A stretch of DNA of 64,000 bases, taken from positions 186,001 to 250,000 of the forward strand of contig JAMZAV010002212.1 in assembly GCA_024449915.1 (NCBI GenBank), read 5' to 3'. The notes below the pieces were generated by a model. It did not search any database. It had not been told where the DNA came from and saw nothing but the letters and a program-made list of their open reading frames with translations. Shown piece after piece: positions 11,157-24,900 of the stretch. Within the stretch, counting starts at the first letter, position 1, and every line of letters starts with the position of its first letter. Made by a program: the position numbers and the translations under genes. The stretch comes from Sweltsa coloradensis. Its lineage: Eukaryota; Arthropoda; Insecta; Plecoptera; Chloroperlidae.

Positions 11157-13234
11157 TTTAAAACCGACATAAAAGGAAGCTTATCGCTCTCATCAAAGAA
11201 CAGGATAGGACCAGTAGTACAAATTTAGCTCATGCACAAAACCACAAAAATGTTCTTGGGAAAACTGTCGTAAACATCTCATCCAAACAACTGACAGAGG
11301 AGGAATCGCAACTTTTATCGAAAGGGCTTAACTTTGCTGTGTCCCCTAAACATTTGAACCGACTGGACATCGCAGCGTCAGTAGAATGTGCAGTTAGTGT
11401 TTTAAAACCTGAAAGCAGAGATGACCTGCGACACCAGATCAAGACCCTATTAGAGAAACAGACGCGCCCGCCCCCTTCTAACTTGTCGGCGAGCGAGATG
11501 GCAACCCTCAATAAATTAAAGCGTGACGCGTCGGTCAAAATCCTCCCAGCTGACAAGGGAAACACCACAGTTGTTATTGACACAAACGATTATAATAGCA
11601 AAATGACAGATATTCTTACATCTACATCTTATCAAAAGATGCCTAAAGACCCGACCAAACAAATAGAAACTAGGATGTACAACCTCATAAGGAAAACACG
11701 ATTACCGCAAGTAGTACGCACACGCCTCACACCACGCAATAGTAAAACACCTCACGTGTACGGACTTCCAAAGATACATAAACTGAATGTCCCACTAAGA
11801 CCCATAGTAAGCGCCAGGAACTCTCCATGTGAAAATCTATCAAGATATCTTCTTCTAATCCTAAAACCATTAGCGGGATCAACCATCTCATTTGTCAACA
11901 ATACTAACGACTTTGTGTCCTCGATCAAGGATCGAACCTGGGACTCTGAAGTCATTCTAGTAAGTTTCGATGTGATTAACCTTTTTCCTAGCATTCCTCG
12001 AGCTGAAACTTTAAAGATAGTTGAAAAACGGTTAAGATCGGACCCGAAACTTAAAGAGAGAACAACTGTCCCGATAAACAGCCTGATGGAGATGTTGACA
12101 ATATGCCTTGTTGAATGCTACTTCAGGTTTGAAGATGATGTTTACCGCCAAGTGAAGGGGTTGGCCATGGGTTCACCTCTCTCTCCATTGTTGGCCAACA
12201 TATACATGGAAGACTTTGAAGATAAGGCCATAGAATCATATACTTTCAAACCCGAAATGTGGAGTCGGTACGTGGACGATGTATGGGCTGTCTGGACACA
12301 CGGTCAAGAGGAGCTGGACAGTTACTTGGAGCATCTTAACTCCACAGTCAAAGGATATACAATTCACTATGGAAGTTGAAAACAATAATTGTCTCCCCTT
12401 CTTGGACATTCTAATCACAAAATCAGTTACCGACAATGGGAACAAAATCACAACTAAATTAGCTACCTCAATCTACCGAAAGCCCACTCACACAAACCAA
12501 TATATAAATTTTAAATCAAATCACCCGTTATCAGTCAAGAAAGGCATAATCAGCTGTTTAACCGCTAGGGCACAAAACAACTGCTCGGACCCAATTAGCT
12601 TGAAAACAGAACAACAATTACTGGCAGACGTTTTCACAGCTAATGGGTATCCTAAAAAGCTAACAGCTGATGTTTTAAACAGTCATGCCACTAAACAAAA
12701 ACGTAAAGAGGACATACCACGCACTACAATGTCGATACAATATATTCCTGGATTTTCTGAAAAATTCCGTCGCATCACGAAGAAGTTTAATGTCAGAACT
12801 GTATTCAAATCATCACACACGTTACGTAGCATAATTTCGAAAACAAAACCCAGCGATCCAAAAGAAGAGTCAAGAAATGTAATTTACACCATACCGTGTG
12901 ACTGTGAACAAGAGTACATTGGGGAAACATCAAGACCAGTAAACATCCGCATAGGTGAACATAAAAAAACAATAGAAGGGAAGACAAGGATGCCATCAAA
13001 ATTAAAAGATCATTTCGACGTGTGCAAGGAAAACATCAATTGGGAGGGGGTTAAAATAATCTTAAAAGAAGAGAATGCCGACATTAGGAAGAGAAAAGAA
13101 GCTGCAGTCATGTCATGCATTGAAAATGTAATTAGCCAGGCCACAAAAGAATTCAGCCCCATATGGCGCAATCTAGTCAGGGAAGAAGTCACTAGGGCAC
13201 AACAACATGGGTGGAAGCCTCCGGAAACACAGTG
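11157..13234 (+). mobile_element. Penelope-like retroelement, RT + GIY-YIG endonuclease, one frameshift
   Basis: An open frame runs from about 11157 without a clear start codon to a stop at 12377-12379. It contains the Penelope-type reverse transcriptase motifs: LPADKGNTTVVID, HVYGLPKIHK, RPIVSA, an aspartate in SFDVINLFPS, GLAMGSPLSPLLANIY and the catalytic YVDD (about 12270). The protein continues in the next frame from about 12345 to 13234. There it carries PFLDILI and a GIY-YIG nuclease core (VIYTIPCDCEQEYIGETSR, then RIGEHK). The switch around 12340-12350 looks like a single-base indel. The 5' end seems truncated, or joined directly to the Helitron-like copy that ends at 11155. Apart from the shift, the catalytic residues are present. 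Confidence 0.9.
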
Positions 13235-13503
13235 AGATTGCCAGTGTGTCAGTGTCTGACGATGGAGACGGACGTCTCCGAAAATTCACACAAGTAAGTG
13301 TTAAAAATATAGACCTCGGTTAGTAGTTTAATACACTCGTCAAATAATATATATCCGGGTCAAATAGCTTCTGAAAATAATATAAAATACCTATTATGTT
13401 AAAGAATTTGAAGGACTTTGCTTTACTTTAGTCTTTGTGAAGGAAACGGGTTTGTGAATATTCTCCAAAATATTCATATTAAACTTTTAAAATAAATAAA
13501 TAT
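13235..13503 (+). other. Probable 3' untranslated region of the Penelope-like element
   Basis: This is AT-rich sequence after the endonuclease stop, with no frame and no terminal repeat that I can define. The downstream edge may be the GAAT microsatellite. Confidence 0.4.
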
Positions 13504-13575
13504 ATGAATGAATGAATGAAAGAATGAATGAATGAATGAATGAATGAATGAATGAATGAATGAATGAATGAATGA
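13504..13575. repeat. (GAAT)n microsatellite
   Basis: About 17 ATGA/GAAT units in a row. Confidence 0.95.
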
Positions 13576-13581
13576 AAAAAT

Positions 13582-13731
13582 CACTGCCTCCTAGATGTTG
13601 GTCGTGGCTCCTCGTTCCCTGCCTGTTCACGCGTTAATACAGTACAGTGTTAATTGTTGTCCTGGTAGCGCTAGTTACCGCCCCCAAAAGCTCAGTTTTA
13701 TTTTTGTAGGAGCCACGAGCAACAGGCAATG
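13582..13731. mobile_element. Short MITE with inverted ends
   Basis: The left end CACTGCCTCCTAGATGTTGG continues to TCGTGGCTCC. The right end, read in reverse, gives CATTGCCTGTTGCTCGTGG, so the termini are inverted repeats with one internal gap. The same terminus forms the perfect hairpin at 37354-37417. It is about 150 bp and non-coding. Confidence 0.6.
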
Positions 13732-14110
13732 GAAAAAATTCTAAAACATTAAAAAAATAATTATGTTATAATATTTTAAACTTTTAATGTTTAGAGCCAC
13801 GGCTACAATAACATTCTATTTCTTCCTTGATGAAATGCATTGCCAACAAAAGAACGCATGCCATTCGGAGGTCGTGATCGGTTTTTATTGTGAAACACTT
13901 TATTTTTATATTTATTACAAAGCCAAAGGACATAATAATACACAACATAAACATGTATTGTATACAAAGATAAATAAAACAAATAATATAGCAGAGTTAA
14001 AGTAACTAGTATTTTTAGTAAGTTTGACAATCAAATGAAGGAAAACTTAGGAAAATTTTAAGGAAGTTCGAAGATAAGAAATAAAATTGTTAAAAAGACA
14101 CCTCTCGTTA
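13732..14110. other. AT-rich stretch without a recognised gene
   Basis: Only two short overlapping low-complexity frames on opposite strands occur. I see nothing that supports a gene. Confidence 0.5.
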
Positions 14111-14684
14111 TTGGATGAGTGAAGCGAAGACTTCAATTTCACCGACCCCCCATAAAATTTAGCTCGTTTTTTTTTTTTCTTTTTTTTGTCTGTTTGTTTG
14201 TTCGCTCTCTACCGGGCAAACGGTTTTTTGCGATCTTGATGAAATTTTGAGGGGACCTTCGAAATCTCTGAACTTAGAGGTGTATTATTTTGGGTACAAT
14301 CGAAGAAATATTTCTCATGAATATCGTACTAATACGTTTTTTTTTTTTTAGCGCGATGTTTTCGTGACATTTGGGCCGAATCTGCCCAAACGGGTGGGGC
14401 TACAACGTTCATATTTCACATGGACATTAAGGTTATGGTGATTTATTGCTTTTAGAAAGAAAAAGTTGAAAAAGTTAGCCAGAATCCATAGAAATAAAGC
14501 TTTTAATATAAGTTTTTTACGATAAATAATACCAATTGACAAGAAACAATAGAAACTTGACAACAATCACCTACAATGCGTAGGCAGCAAAACAAAGCAC
14601 TTGCAAAAGTAAAGATATCCCACGCAAACTAAAAACTTAAAAAAGCTCATCCATCAACGCGGCGGGACTTAAGCGTTTTCCTAG
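14111..14684 (+). mobile_element. Helitron-like non-autonomous element, family A (monomer body)
   Basis: It has the same termini as the other copies but carries a single internal 180-bp unit, making it about 190 bp shorter (574 bp). The 5' flank base is A and the 3' flank base is T. Confidence 0.87.
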
Positions 14685-14895
14685 TAGTAGTAGCTAAGTA
14701 GTAGCAAGCTCTATTTATGAGAAGGGATTTCAATTTTAATTTAAAGACACTTACAAACACTTACTCATGACGAACGGAGAGAAAAGTGATGCATATCTTT
14801 TTCACCGACAGAGGTGAAGCTCTGATTGGGTACCCACTTCGATGCCTGACACAGCATTCATAGTTTATAGTCCTCTCAAACCGTCCTGGACATAA

Positions 14896-15659
14896 TTGGA
14901 TGAGCGAAGCGAAGACTTCAATTTCACCGACCCCCCATAAAATTTAGCTCGTTTTTTTTTTTTTTTTTGTTTGTTTGTTTTTCCGTCTGTTTGTTCGCTC
15001 TCTACCGGGCAAACGGCATATGCGATCTTGATGAAAATTTGACACGACCTTCGTTTTCTCTGAACTTAGACTTGCCACGTTTTTGGGTACAATCGAAGAA
15101 ATATTTCTCATGAATATCGTACTTTTACGATTTTTTTTCGATTTTTAGTGCGATATTTTCGTGCCATTTGGCCCAATTCTGACCAAACGGGTGGGGCTAC
15201 AACGTTCATATTTCACATGGACATTAAGGTAATGGTGATGTATTGCTTTCTGAAAGAAAAAGTTGAAAAAGTTAACCAGAATCGAGAGAAATAAAGCTTT
15301 TAATATACGTTTTTTGACTTTTTGTGCGATATTTTCGTGCCATTTGGGCAAATTCTGACCAAACGGGTGGGGCTACAACGTTCATATTATACATGGACAT
15401 TAAGGTTATGGTGATGTAGTACCTTTTGAAAGAAAATGTTGAAAAAGTTAGCCAGAATCCATAGAAATATAGCTTTTAATGTAAGATTTTTACGTTAAAT
15501 AATAACAAATTAACAAGAAACAATAGAAACTTGACAACAATCACCTACAATGCGTCGGCAGAAAAACAAAGCACTTGCAAAAGTAAAGATATCCCACGCA
15601 AACTAAAAACTTTAAAAAAGCTCATCCATCAACGCGGCGGGACTTTAGCGTTTTCCTAG
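14896..15659 (+). mobile_element. Helitron-like non-autonomous element, family A (dimer body), next to the transferrin promoter
   Basis: This is an intact copy with two internal units. Its 3' end lies about 150 bp upstream of the transferrin TATA box, so the element could have displaced or supplied upstream sequence. Confidence 0.87.
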
Positions 15660-15810
15660 TATCCTTCACATTACTTGATAATCTGAAGAGGGAATTAATT
15701 ATTTCTGGACAGGTTGAGCACGAGAAATAAATGACAAAATCCATGGATGCAAATATGTTCTTCTCTTGCTTGTCCGGCTGATGTTCGCGGCAAGGGTAGT
15801 AGGTCGGTCG

Positions 15811-15818
15811 TATATAAG
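15811..15818 (+). promoter_or_regulatory. TATA box of the transferrin gene
   Basis: TATATAAG lies 45 bp upstream of the predicted start codon. A start site about 30 bp downstream would fall near 15840, leaving a very short 5' leader. Confidence 0.6.
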
Positions 15819-15855
15819 AGCTGCAGTCTCTGGCGAGGATCATCACTGGTTGAAG

Positions 15856-15946
15856 ATGGAGCTCCTCGGGTCCTTGAAGATGCTGCTGAGCCTGCTGCTG
15901 GCGACGACGGTCGTGGCCGCGCCGGCATCCTCAACCACCGGCGTCT
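15856..15946 (+). CDS. Transferrin exon 1 (signal peptide)
   Basis: The start ATG at 15856 opens a leucine-rich signal peptide (core LLSLLLATTVVA) with likely cleavage after VVAA. The exon ends in phase 1 at a GTAAGT donor. The upstream TATA box supports this ATG. Confidence 0.88.
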
Positions 15947-18900
15947 GTAAGTACAACAGCTATCATTGGTCTAGCCTAAATGTAAAGGTGTGCACTATCA
16001 AAGAGTTAACGACAATTTCTATAAACAAACTAACAATTAATTATTAAATGTATTGAACAAATTTCACACTAAATGTAACTAATATAAACAAAATCTTAGT
16101 TAAAAATTACTGTGATTTATCAATTTTTTTTTTTTTTAAGAAACTAAATCTGTATATAATTGCTAACAAGACAAGTAGGCCTAATCCTGTAACAGAATTT
16201 TGCTCAATATACGTCCTGTTTATTAATGCAATTGTGGTAAAAATGTGCCCTGACCAAGGCCCATAACCTCCGGCTTTAATTCTTACCAGTGCTCGAACCA
16301 AGTGTACCTGGAAAACAGTATTAACATTCGAGTACTGCGGTACGTAGAGCCGGAGGTTCCGGGATCGAGACCCAGTCGAGGTGAATTACACTACAAAATG
16401 CTATAATCAACAATTATTATGTTCTTAAAGTGGAGTGGCTTACACTGTAGTACCCTGTAATTAACCCTAAAATTATCATGAACATTATAGTTTCATTGAC
16501 CTTATTGGTTTTATTAATTAATTAATTAATTAATTGATTTATATTGGCATTGGTCTCGCTAGTATTACTGTTATATTATACATTAATAATATATTAATAA
16601 AGCCTTACACTTCATTCAACATATATTATCATAATCACCATGGACGTTGCACACGATCAATAAATAATTAATTGTAAAAATGATATAATTGCATTAAACT
16701 GTTTAATTCTGATCAATGAAGAAGTGTTACATTAGATTGTATAACATTGTAACCGGTTGTTGTTTATCTTGTAGACAAGCTGTGCGTGCCTGAGAGCTAC
16801 CTCGAGTCTTGTCACACGATGGTCGCCGCCGTGAATAACAACGACGTCCACATTAGCTGCGTTGAGGCACGGGACAGGTTAGTCCCCCCCCCCCCGCCTC
16901 CCTGTCACCCATCACCATCACCTCCCGTTCAACGCAGGCGTGAATATTTTAAATACATAATTATGTATTTTATTAGACTGCCGAAAATTAAAATGAATTA
17001 CAAAAATACTTATAAATATTAATTGTACAGGTAAGTTGTACAATTAATTTTGTAAGTTGTGTAAGTTGTAAGTTGTTGTTAGTTGTATAATTGGATGAGC
17101 GTAGCGAGCGTAGCGAGCGAAGCGAAGATTCCATTTCACTACACTGGAGAAAAAAATCCGGAATGTTTTTTTTTTTTTTCTTTCTTTCTGTATTTTTGGC
17201 TGTTTGTTAACACGATTCCGGCTAAACCAATACTCCAATTGCGATGAAATTTTATGGGGGCCTTCGAAATCTCTGAACTTAGAACTGCCACGTTTTTGAG
17301 CGCAATCGAAAAATTATTTCTAATGAAAATCGAAATTTTACGTGTTTTTTCTTTTTTTAAACAATTCTTTGACTTATAACACCTACATGCTTTATCCTAT
17401 TGTAATGATTTTTTTTACAGAACCTTAATTTTATGAATTATTATATTCGTGTAAAATTTGAGCGCAATCGAATAATTATTTCTTATGAAAATAGCAATTT
17501 TACGATTTTTTTCTTTTTTTAAAATTACGATTAAGAAAAAATAAAAGAATAAAGTTAATTTTTTATTTAATTTTATTTTATTTAAAAAAATCGACTAAGT
17601 AATAATTTTTTCACAAAACAACAGAAAATCTGCATAACACATGGCAGGTCAATGCACCAATTACGCTCATCCAACAACGCGGCGGGACTTAAGCGTTTTC
17701 CTAGTATTAGAAACTACATAATCAAAACAAAAATGGTCCGGATGTTGATCAAACGTGTGTGCTTCTTTTTTATATGAGCAGTCAATGTGCAGGTATCAAA
17801 CCCCATTTTAGTATCTTAATAAATGAAACAAAACAAGGGTACAGTTGTACCACTCTGAGAGGTGTGCATGTAAGGGAAGGACACTCTGAGCTTATTCCAT
17901 CCGAAACCCCGCTGAAAACATCAAGCAAGCACAGTATTCACGGATTCGGTTTCTATATTCTTTTAGTCTTAGAGATGGTTTGTATTTCAATACCTGCAAA
18001 CAATCCTAGGTCTTATGCTTCAACTAATCATTCGCAGCTACTAGGCCGCTTCGCGAACGCTTTTGCCAGTCGCGTTGATGGATGAGCTTTTTTTGGAATA
18101 TTTCTGTCCAATGAATGCGTTTTTAAGTGGAATCTCATTACTTTTTCTATAGTTAGATACTTGATATTACTTGTAAATTATACACCTGAAAAAGGCTTAC
18201 ATTAAAACCTTTATTTCTATGAATTTTGACCAACTTTTTCAACTATTTCTTTCAAGGGGCACTACATCACCATAATCTTTATGCCAATGTAAAATATGAA
18301 CGTTGCAGTGGTCAGAATCGGCCCGAATATCAAGAAAATATCGTATTACAAACCGGGGGGAAAAATCGTAAAAGTACGATTTCTATAAGAAATATTTTTC
18401 CAAATGTCTCGAAAATCATAACATATATAATTTCAGTGATTTTAAACGTTCCCATAAAGTTTAATCAATACGGAATAGCCGTTTGCCAAATATCACGAAA
18501 ATATCTCATTAAAAATTGAAAAAAATCGTAAAAGTACGATAATCATAAAAATATTTGATCGATTATACCCAAAAACGTGGCAGGTCTAAGTTAAGAGATT
18601 TCGAAGGTCCCCTCCAATTTTCATCAAGATCGCATATGCCGTTTGCCCGGTAGAGAGCGAACAAACAGACAAAAAAACTAACAAAAACAAAACACCCGAG
18701 CTATTTTTCTTGGGGTAACGTAAGCGAAAAAAAAACGAAAGTGAAATTAAAGTCATCGCTTCGCTCATCCAATAAAGGCTTTCGTTATAGATGTTCATTA
18801 TAAGTTACTTTGTTTTTGAGCATAATATGTGACATGTCATAAAGATTGCACTGTTTGCACAACATAATTCAGAAAATTAAAATAGAAAAGAATACATTCA

Positions 18901-21900
18901 TGCTGCCTGAGAAATCGTTCTATTCTAACTGTGTCAATGGTCAAAGGTAACTTAACAACACTTAACTCTTTTGATACCTTATTATCCAGGCTGGAGTGTC
19001 TGGAGAAGATCCAGTCCCATAAAGCCGACTTCGCCCCTGTAGATCCCGAGGACTTGTACCTAGCATCCAGGATCCCCAACCAGGACTTCAACATGTTCAA
19101 GGAGATTCGCACCAAAGAGGAACCGGCAGGTAAAATATATCTCACATACCCTCGGTCCAATTTATTTCAAACAGCAAGATGGAGATTGTCTCAACACACA
19201 TTTGGCTTAATAGCTAATCGTCGGCCAGGATGAATCCATCGTTTAGAAAACTTTACATAGTTGTGAATAAAGCATATACATGGACTGCCCTACAGTCGTA
19301 GGTTTTTAATATTGTGAATCAGCCAGGATCAATCCATAAATATGGCCAATTTGGACTTTTTTAGAAAATGCAAAAACCTTTTAATCAATTTGTTAAAAAA
19401 AGTTTTTTTTTTGAAAAGTGTTACTGTAGAGCTTAGCGCTTAGCTGCTTCCTTGACAACTACCCAAAATTTCAAACATATCTTTGGTGTCAGTCGACCAA
19501 GCGAACAGGAATTTGCTTAAAACGCATGTACTTTAATCGTCTAACAACATTAATTATTATTATTATTAATAATATTATTCCAAGGAAACTAAAAGAGCAA
19601 ACGACTTGCACAATTATTGTTTCTTTCGTCATGTGAGCTTGTACTGTACCTCAATCCCAGACAAAGGCGCAAACGATTGGCGTATTTGTTTGCTGTTATG
19701 TTTTATGTTCTGAACCAGTGCTGTTGATCTCAATGCCTCTGAAAATGATCACGGGAGCTGCGTCTCCGTCTCTGACCCAGAGCTTTGTGTTGCAGAGGAG
19801 TTCCGCTACGAAGCGGTCGCCGTGATCCGCAAAGACCTCCAGATAAGCGACATCCAGTGTCTGAAGGGGCTAAAGTCCTGTCACACCGGCATCGGCAGGA
19901 ACGTGGGGTACAAGATACCGCTCACCAAGGTATTACTTGGCACATTTTATACAATTTTTGCAGGAAGCCTGCCCAGGGTGCAATTCATGCCCCTCTTCAG
20001 GTGTCTATACTAGGTATGTTGCGGATAGGATATTGTGAGGGGATGTCCGAGGGCTGTTTAAGAGGACCTAATCGTTTGCATTCGCATTAACGACTGAGGA
20101 AAACCTCGGAATTAACCTTCAGTCAGGATTGTCGACGGGATTTGATCTGGGACCTCGCGAATCAGAGTCGAGCCAACACTGTCGGTACATTAAGGACCTC
20201 TTGCATTTACGTTGATAGACTTCAGTACAGTAACATATTCCTTCACGCAGGATGTGTTTGTAAATCATAACTTTAAAATTAAGCTGTGATAAAAAAACAA
20301 AAAAAAAACACCACTTTATTACTATTTTCTCTAACTGGTTGTCACATGGGTTTGCATCTACGACCTAAGCTACAATAACATCATATTAACGTAATATCGA
20401 ACAATTGTATAGTTTCTTCAAGAGACGGAGACACATTGTAGGGAGAAGCACTCTTCAGTAAGTTTCCCTAACTGTTGCCAATAATTATTTTTGTCTTATA
20501 TGTCCTATTAAACACTATGTTTTAAAGGAGCTATTACTTACAAAAATGATTTTTATCACATAACTTAATCCATAGCAAAGTACTCTTAAATGGCCGCTTA
20601 AAAATTATATATTTTAACTGTGATTTTACAGGAATAAAGTTTTTTGATCCTGAAAGTTTAGAAAATAGGCGATTTGGGGATTTTCTTAAATCGGATCTAG
20701 CCTGCTAATTTTTTGTTCCACATAGATACTAGACTAGAGCATCAAACTAATCTTAAATGGCCCTTTATAACATCGTGTGTTGAAACTGTGTACAAATGTA
20801 CAAAAATACGACTTCCAAAATCACACCCATTCTTGGTAATCAATCAGCATATTTTGACCGAACCACTTGTCCAAATTACAAAACAAAATATAGCATATTT
20901 GCAGAAAGAGCTGCCGAGTACGTCAATAATGGCCAGTATTTTTTGGATCAAAATCCTCCAAGGTCACGGGGAAATAAAAATCGCACCATTTTATTTTTAT
21001 GGGAGTTTTTTGCCGATGGGCCCAAGCTGAAAATTCCCAATTTTGGAAAATTTTTTGGGTAGGGTTTGTATGCAAAAATTTTTTTCTGTTGCTTCAAAAA
21101 ATTCGTAATAACACCCTGAAAAAAAATATATTTTTTGAGTTTAGGGGTGAAACCCCCTTTAAAAAAAATTTGGTCTTGTCAAAGCAAATTGATGGAACTT
21201 TTTAAAGATAAGTTTGGAAAAGATGCAAGTTTATTTTCGCGTTGTCAACTTTGCCCAAGATGGGTCTGTGACCATCGCCCAGCCCCCAACCCTGACGTCC
21301 GAGAAGCGAGCTCAAGGGCGTCTCATTTCTTCAGTCAGGTTGCCTGGTGGGCAAGTGGTCGCCGACGCAGAAAAAAACTCGGATTAAGGAGTAAAAATGC
21401 AAAAACAAAATATTGTGTTTTAATCATTTATTGTTGTTGTTAGAAATTTTACAAATTATTCACTCTCATTTCTTTCAATTTTCTTTGTTGTATGACAAAT
21501 TTTACCAGTGCAACTTTTATTGAAAACCTGAGCCCACAAAAAAATAAATAAGATGTTAAGGGGTTAAGATTTAAACTCTAAGTTATTAATTATTTATTAT
21601 TATTTTTTTTAAAAAAATCAAGACAAAGTAATGTACACTTAACATTTTGAAGAGAATCAGGGGGGCATAGCCCATAGCAAGAATGCCTGTTCCCCTTATT
21701 AAAACTAATAAAATAACTTAACCCTAATGTTATTTGAAAACAAGGAAAAAATGTCAAAAATTTAACATAATGTTGTGTATCAAAATAGGGTAGGTCATGT
21801 AGTATAGACATATAAAAAAATTTTTAACTAAAAATTTTTTTTTTCTATTTTTAAAATTTGGAGCATTTTGATTTTAGGGGGAAAGTTTTCAAAAAAGTAA

Positions 21901-24900
21901 CAGCACGGTTAAAAAAATGATTTTGGTATATAGATGTTCTAGCACGGGGAGGGTTTAAAATTAGGCCAGTTTATGTGGGTTTTTAAACGTCTTTTCTAAT
22001 TTTATTTTTAAAAGGGATCAAGGTCAGTAACCCCGGTAATTAAGTTACTAAAAATCAACATCAGTTTTTTTTAAAATAATTTTGTATGATGGCAGCCCAC
22101 TTTTGTTTAAGCGTAGAGGCACTTTCAGAATAAAAAACTTTTTTTAAAATAACTTTAGTTGCACGGTTTTGAATAACCTCAAGTTATGCATTTTTAGTTG
22201 AGAAGTTGGGGCCAAGCTGGTAGACCAACGTTAATATAGGGCGAATAAGGATAGTATGCATTTTTAAAAAGATTTCGATTTATTTTTATATAGATTACGA
22301 TGAAAAAATCTAAAAAAGGAAGCTCTGTCTCAACGTGTCGTATAAAAACCCATTTCAAATCTGAAGATATAGTGAGACGAGGATTTTAATAGTTTTTGCC
22401 TCACTGAGCTTTCCCTAAAAAATGAATTAGAGCAAGGGGTGATTTGCCCTAGTTAGACGTATGTACTGCGTTTTGCAGCAAAAAGCGCTAAGTTCAACAA
22501 GCCCCAATTTTAAGTGAAAAGATCTGTTTGAAATTTGCATAAAATCCTCAATCCTGAAATAGGTCGAAATAAGTTGTATCACAGATACTGGTAAATTTGA
22601 GATGAACCACTGGGAAGATCAAAAAGAAGATTGTAAATAGGAGAGCCCAATTACAGACCCTTGTGGACCCCAGAAGTAAATGAGTTCTACAGACGAAAAC
22701 CCCATTAAAAACTACAGTTTGTTTCCTATTGGAAAAAAAAGAGCTTACCCACTTTTAATGTGTTCAATTTATACCTTTAAATTTGCTATCAATTTTGGGG
22801 AGGGATTTGGGTAAAAAAGCTTTGCCCAATTAATGCAATGAGTCAACCTGTTTGAAAGAATACATTAAAGTAAATTTTAACCCACTGATGTAACGTCATT
22901 TAAGAGATTTCGCGGGGCCCTTTTGGTATAAAACCGGCTGATTTAAATTGATAAGTTTTTTTCTTTTAAAGTGAAAAAAAAACGTTTAGCAATCAGTTTC
23001 CATCCCCTTGCATGCAGTGGGTAAACAAAAATGGGCCTGAATTTCGATCTTAAAATCTACTCCCTTTTTAAAAGCGGAAACCACAGATGCTGTTTTCCAT
23101 ACACAGGAAAACATGCAGTAGATGCTGATAGTTTGTAGATACTGAAGAGAAGGACCCAGAGCCTCAGCCGGTAGTAGAATTGGGCCCCGGGTAGAAGATC
23201 AGGTCCAGGCCCCGCTTTGGGTCGAATTTTTTTTAAATTTCCTGAATTTCTTTTTCGAGAAAAAAAGATATCTATTGGAGCTACTGGGCCCAAAATTTTT
23301 CCGGGAAACCCATTTGTAGGGGGAGAGTGTCATTGGGGGAAAAATTGTAGGGAAAATTTTTATGAAGCATTCCCCAATTTCAACGGGATCTAAAAGTTGA
23401 CCCCATCGCAAGTGTAATGATCGGGTGCAAGACTGCCTTTTTGTTTTTTATGAATAATTTCAAATTTTTCGATCATTTCCCATTTTCCCAAATATTCTTC
23501 ATGAGCTTTTCTAATTGATTTTTTAACTTGATTTGTTTTTTTTATAAATACCTCCGATCTTCGATGGGGATTTTTCCATTACGAAAATAGAGTAAGTCTT
23601 CTGATATCTTTTAAATTAAAATTATTTTTAATCCATGGAGGCCTTTGTTTTGGGGTTTTAATTTTTATTTTGGGAATTGCGAATTGAACAATCCCCGAAA
23701 TACGTACCAGCAGTTCCACGCATTATCAATATCCCAATATTTCCGTTGCAAGGGAAAATGGTCTGAAACAGTCTAGACAGAAGTTCCCCCTGCTTGTTGA
23801 ATTGAGACCTCAGACGGTGATTGGATTTTTTCATCTTGACTTTTTAAAATTTCTGTAACTGCTAAGTGATCGCTCACTCTTGAATCACTTCAACGTTGGA
23901 AATAAGAGAAGAATTTTTGCAAAAAGAAGGTCCGAATTTAGGGGAGACGCTGTGTTAATGAGTGGCTTTCCTTGACAAATTTTTAGTAAGAAAAGATCAT
24001 AAAAGCAGGGTAAGAAAGATTCTGAAAAAAAATTTTTTGTTTTTGGGAAATTTTTCCAAAAAATATCAGATTTTAAAAACGCCAATTCCAAAAAAGCTCA
24101 TATTTGTTAGCATTTTTCTGAGGTTTTTTTTAGCGAGGCAAGCAAAGAATTTTTCAAGCATCAGAAGAGTCGGAGGACGGAGGCGACCCAAGTAAGTAGT
24201 TTTACTTTATTGTTACCAACCTATACATTAGAACATTTTCAAGCATAGCACGCGTATTGGATAAAAAGGGGTTTTACTGCTATAAGGATCCACCCCCTCT
24301 TCTCGATGCGATCTTTTTTTGAAAATTAGTAGTCAAGATCTGGAAAAATTTTTCATCGCTTTATCAGAGTTCAACCATGCTCATGATGCATACAATATTG
24401 TGAACTTTGTCCCGGGTAAACCCAAAAGCCTGATTTTGGATTTCTCTTTGGGTTTTAAAGGTTCTGGCATTAAAATAAAGATTTTAAAACCCCTACAGTT
24501 GTTATTTTTTTCATTTGATTCACGTCCTCTTCTGAGTCTATATAAATAAAAAATAGAAAACGATCAAGTCAGGCCCCAAAAGTTTCCCCATTCTTTTCCC
24601 GCAGACAACTACGAAATTTAGATTTTGGGAAATTGGGCCCCTCCCATGACAAGGGTTTTTTCATTTGGGACAATAAAAAAAGAGTGATTTTTTCTCCCGA
24701 CAAATCACATATGAGACTTTTTTTAGGAACAGCCCTTATTCAATTGGACGGTCAATACACCAGAAAAAAATTTGCATTTCCCTTCGGGTTTGCTATCAAG
24801 GCCTCTAATTTTGGGAATGAGCTCTCTTTTAGATCCAAAATATGTAACCCGCTTTTTCTAACCGGCCCGAGTTCGTCATATTTCATGTTGTTTTACATAA

